Assembly (NCBI GenBank): GCA_034696485.1 | Contig: JAQIWT010000859.1 | Coordinates: 1-14,409 of the forward strand | Length of the DNA: 14,409 bases | From: Isohypsibius dastychi | Taxonomy: Eukaryota; Tardigrada; Eutardigrada; Parachela; Isohypsibiidae | Direction of reading: 5' to 3' | In this document: one piece after another, positions 8,502 through 14,409 of the stretch | How the letters are laid out: each line of letters begins with the position of its first letter | Position numbering within the stretch: the first letter of the stretch is position 1 | The notes under the pieces: generated by a model | What the model saw: only the letters and a program-made list of their open reading frames with translations | Database searches by the model: none | Told to the model about the DNA's origin: nothing | Position numbers and translations under genes: made by a program

Positions 8502-9698
8502 GGCGGGATTTAATGCAACGTGGACTTACACCCTAGGTAGATATTGAATATTGCAACATAATGGGCAACGGTAACGGGCATGGTAAATGTTCGCGGCGAC
8601 GTATTCTCCCTCCTTGTCAATCATTTCACTGGCGGTATACATGCATGTCGCATGTGATGTTATCAATTAGCGGTATACTTTTAAATTTTAAAAATGATAT
8701 TATTTGATCATCTATGTATCTCCGACCATATTGCACGAAGATACCCTGGATGTTTAAAGAGGTACCAGAGTGCAAGTACTTATTCAATATAAGGTAAATT
8801 TTTTAGATCAAGGCCACAGACTACGGGGAAAGGGGTTGAGAGATCGAGGTTTTCGAGGACAAACAGGGTGTTATATATGGAGTATACCCCGCCCGATCCG
8901 TTGTCTGTAGATGAGGTAAAAGTCTAAAAAAAGGAAACGGCGATAAACAAAATTTTATTTAATTGGATTATATAACTTGCGCTTTCCCCGCCTCTAGTAT
9001 TCGGCATATAGATACTCGAGAATCTTTTATTTGTTGAGTGTGAATTACAATTTTGCATATAATATGGTATATGCGGGGTAATTATATAAAATTTTATTTT
9101 TAACTTGTGTTTATTTAACAGTATATCCGTCTCAGGTCAGGAGGAAAGTCAGAGGTACCTTGGTACTCATAGCATCAATGATGTTACGAAATAATAATAC
9201 GATTCAGAATTAAGGCGCGATAACTAAAGACACCACATGATGTATGCAAACAACAGGAGGCTGAGGGCGGCTAACTTCGTTGCGGCAAGGCAATTTAGGC
9301 GTTCAGTGACTTGCCACATTATTCTTGTTCAACAGGTACTTGTGAAAAAGTTAGTTCATCGTGCCCAGGCTTTTACTTGCGCGGGGCAGCACGCCATCAG
9401 CATGCGAGACGGGAGAGACCGCAGCAGCAGCAGCAAAGGTGACCAAGGGAGGGGGCGTGGGACGTTTGGGGAAGGAGAGACAGATGAGACCGATGAGGAC
9501 GATTCAGCAGCCACCGCCATGCATTTTGAATGATCTGTTTTGGTGGCGCCGCTTGCGGCAGCTTGATGCTCCACGCGATGACAACGCTGCTCGTTTTTGC
9601 TGCCACATTTTGAGGAGCTCACCGTTGCTGCTGCTACTTTCCATGGACGAACAATCGTTTAACGCAGCAAAGCAGTGTAACTAACTCGCTTACGTATA
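8502..9698. other. Intergenic region and 5' region of ATP synthase beta gene
   Basis: From 8502 to about 9236 the sequence is AT-rich and I see no gene in it. A nine-base word GCGGTATAC occurs at 8632-8640 and 8670-8678. From about 9360 to 9640 GC content rises and there is a short CAG run near 9419-9436. This part probably holds the promoter and 5' leader of the ATP synthase gene, perhaps with a leader intron ending in TATAG at 9699. Short open frames here on both strands have no family resemblance. Confidence 0.45.
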
Positions 9699-11238
<1,540 letters not shown>

Positions 11239-11484
11239 ACAGTGCGCGGTGTCGCGTTGTAATCAAATTTATCAGGCGTATCAAGCATGTCTTTAGCAGA
11301 ATTTATGTGGTTCTAGTCTTTAGAGTAAAGCAAGGTACCACAAAATGTTTAACAGTAAATCATTTTGCAGGGTCGTAGTTGCACGCCCTGTGACAATGCG
11401 CGCAAAGTATAATTTTTTGAGCCGCATTTTTTAAAACTAGGATATTTGCACAGTCAAAGTCTACATAAAACCCCTGGAACTTCG

Positions 11485-13080
11485 TCATGCATACATCCCG
11501 CTCGGGACATCGCGAGTGACTGAGCTCAATTGGTTGGCAGCACCTTGAATTCCTTTAGCGAAGCGAGCTACTACATCATTCAACACGGCGGCTTCGCTCT
11601 GTCTTCCTTGCATTACCAGAATCTGTTTAAGAACATCAACAGACTGTTGAACCGCCAGACGTTGTTCTTTGGAAACTTGGACAACAGATAGGGAAGTTAG
11701 TAGCACAGGAAGTACAATGCGCAGGTTCGTCTCGGCTTTGTCCAGTAGCCTCTGCTTTTTCGTGGGTGATAGAACCTCACCATTCACCCGCTCCAAGTAA
11801 GCCTCGGCTAATGCAGACGCCACCAGAGCCTCGCCCTTTTCCGGGCTCATCAATCGTGTCAGCTTTAGTGCTCTAACCTCCTCACGAGCGTTTCGAGCGC
11901 CGCCGGTTCCGTTGCGATGGGCTAACAGCCATGCGTCCAGACGCCGAACAACGGCCCAGTCTAAACCATAGCTGCGAGCAACCTCGCGATATGATTTCAA
12001 AATAGTATCATCTGCTTTCTCGGCATCCTCCAAATGACCTTCAGTCCTCACCATATGCAGGGCTAGTTCAAATCGTGCAGGTTCGTCTAATACGTACACA
12101 CCACGCTGATTCAAGATATTGGCAAATGCACCGAATCTCTGAATTTCCTCTCTGTGGAGTGAAAATGTCGTCTGCCCCTGACAGTTTATTAAAATGATGT
12201 CATCCGGTAAGTTTAGTAATTCTGGAGACATATCGGGCATCACAACAACGTGCACTGTTTTAACTAGTGCTCTGCGTTCAAGAAATGCACGGCGGGCTTC
12301 GCTGATGGTTCGCGAGAATTTTGGAGGTAGCGTAACTGAGCCCTCCATTTGAGGAAGTTTGGAAGATCGAAAATCAACAATTCTCTTTTGCAGGTCTTGA
12401 ATTTGGTCGGTGAGCGCTTTTGGCAAGCTGTCGTTGTTTCTGCCTTCATTTAAATACTTTTCGGCATCTCGCAGATACCGCCGTTTCCAACCGTCTGTCA
12501 TGGTATGGTCGTCGCCGCTCTCACAACTATCGACCAGTGCTGCAGCTACCTTGACACGCGCTATCTTGCACTGCACACTTTGGGTTCCGCCACCAACTAA
12601 GTCAACCCCTCGGGCCCTTCGAATAACGGATTTTAACAGCAGAAGTTTCCGACGGGGATTTGTCTCTAGCATAGCGGCGATTTCCGGCATAACTGTGTTC
12701 TGTAGAACAGATAACCTATCGCCGAGTTCCACACTTAATTCGTCTAGGCCGAAACGCCTCGCGGCGTAGAGCAGCTTGCCAATCGCACCCCTTGACCTTT
12801 TGTGCGTGGGCTCGATGTAGTTGCATCGAACGAGGTTCAGTGCGAGCTTGAATGTTGAGCTATCATCGCACACGTACAGAACCTCGTCCATGGCTCCGGT
12901 CGAGCTAGGGATCAGCCTCTGCACGACGTTCTTTTCAATTATCAACCGCTCCGAGCCGACGGAAACCCAAACGAGTTCGTTTGGCAGAGCGGATAAGCCG
13001 AATTTCTCTCGGGACACGGTGAAGCATCGAACGCCGCCATCTGCTGCTGCGGGATCCTCCGCTGGTTGTCCGAGCGACAT
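11485..13080 (-). CDS. Internally duplicated protein with two BTB/POZ-like domains and helical repeats
   Basis: An intronless 531-residue frame from ATG 13080 to the stop at 11485. The protein is two copies of one ~250-residue unit. Copy 1: VWVSVGSERLIIEKNVVQRL (38-57), then YVCDDSSTFKLALNLVR (69-85), then YAARRFGLDELSVELGDRL (105-123). Copy 2: IILINCQGQTTFSLHREEI (295-313), YVLDEPARFELALHMVR (329-345), and YREVARSYGLDWAVVRRL (364-381). The order (a strand, a charged loop, then FxLAL.MVR, then AR.(F/Y)GLD) resembles the BTB/POZ or T1-like fold used for protein-protein assembly. Each copy is followed by helices (AEKYLNE, 206-212; AETNLRIVLPVLL, 449-461). No enzyme motif, transmembrane helix or signal peptide is seen, so a cytosolic or nuclear scaffold is most likely. 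BTB is my reading of pattern, not a confirmed hit. It is convergent with ATP2, ending 246 bp away. Confidence 0.8.
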   Translation of the reverse strand: MSLGQPAEDPAAADGGVRCFTVSREKFGLSALPNELVWVSVGSERLIIEKNVVQRLIPSSTGAMDEVLYVCDDSSTFKLALNLVRCNYIEPTHKRSRGAIGKLLYAARRFGLDELSVELGDRLSVLQNTVMPEIAAMLETNPRRKLLLLKSVIRRARGVDLVGGGTQSVQCKIARVKVAAALVDSCESGDDHTMTDGWKRRYLRDAEKYLNEGRNNDSLPKALTDQIQDLQKRIVDFRSSKLPQMEGSVTLPPKFSRTISEARRAFLERRALVKTVHVVVMPDMSPELLNLPDDIILINCQGQTTFSLHREEIQRFGAFANILNQRGVYVLDEPARFELALHMVRTEGHLEDAEKADDTILKSYREVARSYGLDWAVVRRLDAWLLAHRNGTGGARNAREEVRALKLTRLMSPEKGEALVASALAEAYLERVNGEVLSPTKKQRLLDKAETNLRIVLPVLLTSLSVVQVSKEQRLAVQQSVDVLKQILVMQGRQSEAAVLNDVVARFAKGIQGAANQLSSVTRDVPSGMYA

Positions 13081-13295
13081 CTTCGACTAGTACACCAACA
13101 AACAACAACCCTCTTTAGAAGATATCCTTGATGAGGATTCTGAGAGTGAGATTTGTCGAATCTTTTGTTTAAGCGTGTATACTCTGACGGCCCCATGTTT
13201 ATACAGTTACATTCTCGCGTAATCGTACGCAACACGTAAGTTTTTCTTGGAGAACCTGCTTTCCTACAGATTATACTGCCGTAAGACACCAAATG

Positions 13296-13317
13296 AAAGG
13301 TACCACATGGTACCTTT
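13296..13317. repeat. Perfect 9-bp inverted repeat containing two KpnI sites
   Basis: AAAGGTACC (13296-13304) and GGTACCTTT (13309-13317) are exact inverted copies around the 4-base spacer ACAT. The whole 22-base element could be a dimer protein-binding site or a hairpin. It lies about 216 bp before the start of the BTB-like gene. Confidence 0.85.
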
Positions 13318-13350
13318 ATACAAACAGAATAAATGTTTAAATGTTGTACG

Positions 13351-13427
13351 GAATAATGCTATACGAGAAGGGAGCAATATATTCATCACTTTACTAGTAC
13401 GACGCCACTCCACACGAACATGATATT
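13351..13427. repeat. Direct repeat, copy 1 (~77 bp)
   Basis: Shares GAATAATGCTAT, then GAGAAGGGAGCAATATA, then CGACGCCACTC and ACGAACATGAT with the copy at 13525-13607, with small indels and substitutions between. The copies start 174 bp apart, which suggests an old tandem or segmental duplication. Confidence 0.85.
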
Positions 13428-13524
13428 GACACATTTGATACATTTTGGACATGTTCAATCTAGATGTCGCGGCATCTTTTTTTGAAATATTTATTTTGTA
13501 ACACAAATCAATGTCATATATAGA

Positions 13525-13607
13525 GAATAATGCTATGAGAAGGGAGCAATATACATTCATCTCTGCACTAGCACGACGCCACTCTACGCACACGAACATG
13601 ATTATTG
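13525..13607. repeat. Direct repeat, copy 2 (~83 bp)
   Basis: Second copy of the unit at 13351. It differs by a 2-base deletion after GCTAT, a short insertion before CATTCATC and about 4 added bases before CACGAACATGA. The unit has no target-site duplication or transposase, so a mobile element is not shown. Confidence 0.85.
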
Positions 13608-13761
13608 TTTTATCGCATATATATTTATCAAGTATAATAAAGTATAAAATGCTTCGCCTCGGTCTTGGCAAGCTTTTAATATTGGCATAGGCCCGTATAT
13701 ATATGTACGGAAGAGGTTTTCTTTTGATATTCTGTGTGTCATAAATAACATATAGCTGAAA

Positions 13762-14409
13762 ATGGCTGTTATCACATCCGCTGAGTCTCCTCTCCAGACA
13801 TACCAGATATTAAAAATGGACGAAGACCTTTCACCGCTTTTCCAATACCCTCCAATCGTCTTGGACTTTTCAAGGGACAGGGTGCCCGTCATATCTGAAG
13901 GACGATTCTTGAAATTGCTGCAGTCGCAACAAGCCTTTTCGAAAGGTCTCTGTGAGGTTTACTGGAGTGCTAAGTGCTCGGCGAAGCTCTGTCAAGAAAT
14001 TCTTCAAGCTGGTATCAAGGAACTATTTGAAGGAATTGACGACTTCTGGTTCTTTCGCTTCACGATGGCTTTATCGAAAATTACCGACGAGATTTTCAGA
14101 GGAGAGAATGAGCTACAGATATTCATCGAAAGAGCTGATAAGTTTCTTGGAGACTATTTGCGCCTGGTGTCATGCAACAATGGCGCTCCTAAAAAATCGA
14201 CCTCTCAGACAGATACACTCACATATTGCTTGACAGCGTGTATGAACCTGTTATACCGCGAGGCTGATGTGAAGCAATTCAGTAAAATCATCATGAGAGT
14301 TCTGAAAATAATGGAATTAGAACGGTGTTGGCTAGACTACTACGAAACGCAACTGTTTTTGGGCTTGCTAACAAACTACCTGTGCCAGCTCGTCAGAAAA
14401 CAATGTCAT
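13762..14409 (+). CDS. Unrecognised helical protein, N-terminal part (runs off right edge)
   Basis: Starting at ATG 13762 (in AAAATGG context, with an in-frame TAG at 13753), the frame is open for 216 codons to the window edge without a stop. A random frame rarely stays open this long in this AT-leaning sequence, so it is very probably a real exon. The translation is rich in Leu, Phe, Lys and Glu and reads as successive amphipathic helices (for example LKIMELERC, LGLLTNYLCQ, ELFEGIDDFW). It has eight Cys scattered over the region with no regular spacing, and no signal peptide, transmembrane helix or catalytic motif that I recognise. A helical-repeat scaffold is possible. I cannot name a family. 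Confidence 0.75.
   Translation, partial: MAVITSAESPLQTYQILKMDEDLSPLFQYPPIVLDFSRDRVPVISEGRFLKLLQSQQAFSKGLCEVYWSAKCSAKLCQEILQAGIKELFEGIDDFWFFRFTMALSKITDEIFRGENELQIFIERADKFLGDYLRLVSCNNGAPKKSTSQTDTLTYCLTACMNLLYREADVKQFSKIIMRVLKIMELERCWLDYYETQLFLGLLTNYLCQLVRKQCH

Larger units (their letters stand above)
13081..13761. other. Intergenic region between divergent genes, with repeats
   Basis: This 681-bp spacer separates the starts of the BTB-like gene (minus) and the partial helical gene (plus) and should hold both promoters. It contains a perfect palindrome at 13296-13317 and two copies of a diverged ~80-bp direct repeat at 13351-13427 and 13525-13607. An open frame spanning the repeats on the minus strand appears to arise from the repeated sequence and has no other support. 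Confidence 0.5.

Noticed and set aside
9237-9533. Arg-rich frame starting MMYANNRRLRAANFV, resembling an import peptide, as first exon of ATP synthase beta
   Set aside because: Its good GT donor (GTACTT after CAACAG) leaves phase 0 but the next exon needs phase 1; in-phase donors are weak. Kept only as a remote possibility.
13264-13671. 135-codon minus-strand frame with internal peptide repeats (VEWRR motifs)
   Set aside because: It coincides with the non-coding direct repeat, the repeated peptides come from the repeated DNA, the copies are separated by indels, and the composition is unlike the real genes here.

Overview
This window is nuclear DNA from a eukaryotic microbe, most likely a stramenopile and possibly a diatom. 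The evidence is short GT-AG introns (about 52 to 75 bp) with branch points resembling ACTAAC, a nucleus-type mitochondrial F1-ATPase beta gene, a myosin motor, a B12D/MLRQ respiratory protein, and two extracellular-type proteins with long Pro-Ser(-Arg) low-complexity stalks of a kind common in diatom and other heterokont gene sets. The lineage is an inference from style. No single sequence here fixes the species.

Layout, left to right. (1) 1-1522, minus strand: the N-terminal half of a myosin heavy chain, cut by the window edge. (2) 2347-2913, plus: a small type II membrane protein with a six-cysteine lumenal domain. (3) 3034-3840, minus: a multi-exon B12D/NDUFA4-like mitochondrial inner-membrane protein. 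(4) 4184-4777, plus: a Ser/Thr/Pro-rich stalk with one transmembrane helix and a basic tail. (5) 5439-8501, plus: a three-exon gene for a secreted 984-residue protein with four cysteine-rich modules, a PSR-repeat linker and seven FG-GAP/calcium-loop repeats (an integrin-alpha-like propeller). (6) about 9699-11238, plus: mitochondrial ATP synthase beta with one clear intron and an unresolved start. (7) 11485-13080, minus: an intronless 531-residue protein made of two copies of a BTB/POZ-like unit. (8) 13762-14409, plus: an unrecognised helical protein running off the right edge.

Spacers between genes are AT-rich and mostly featureless. The exceptions are a diverged ~80-bp direct repeat and a perfect KpnI-containing palindrome at 13296-13607, and a hairpin after gene 4. 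Genes 3 and 6 both serve mitochondrial oxidative phosphorylation. Genes 4 and 5 are adjacent, on the same strand, and share the Pro-Ser stalk style, so they may both be surface or cell-wall proteins. No operon-like organisation is expected or seen.

Most notable are the secreted propeller protein (domain order, all seven calcium loops, a skippable 48-nt exon flanked by decoy donor sites), the internally duplicated BTB-like protein, and the possible split start codon of the ATP synthase gene.
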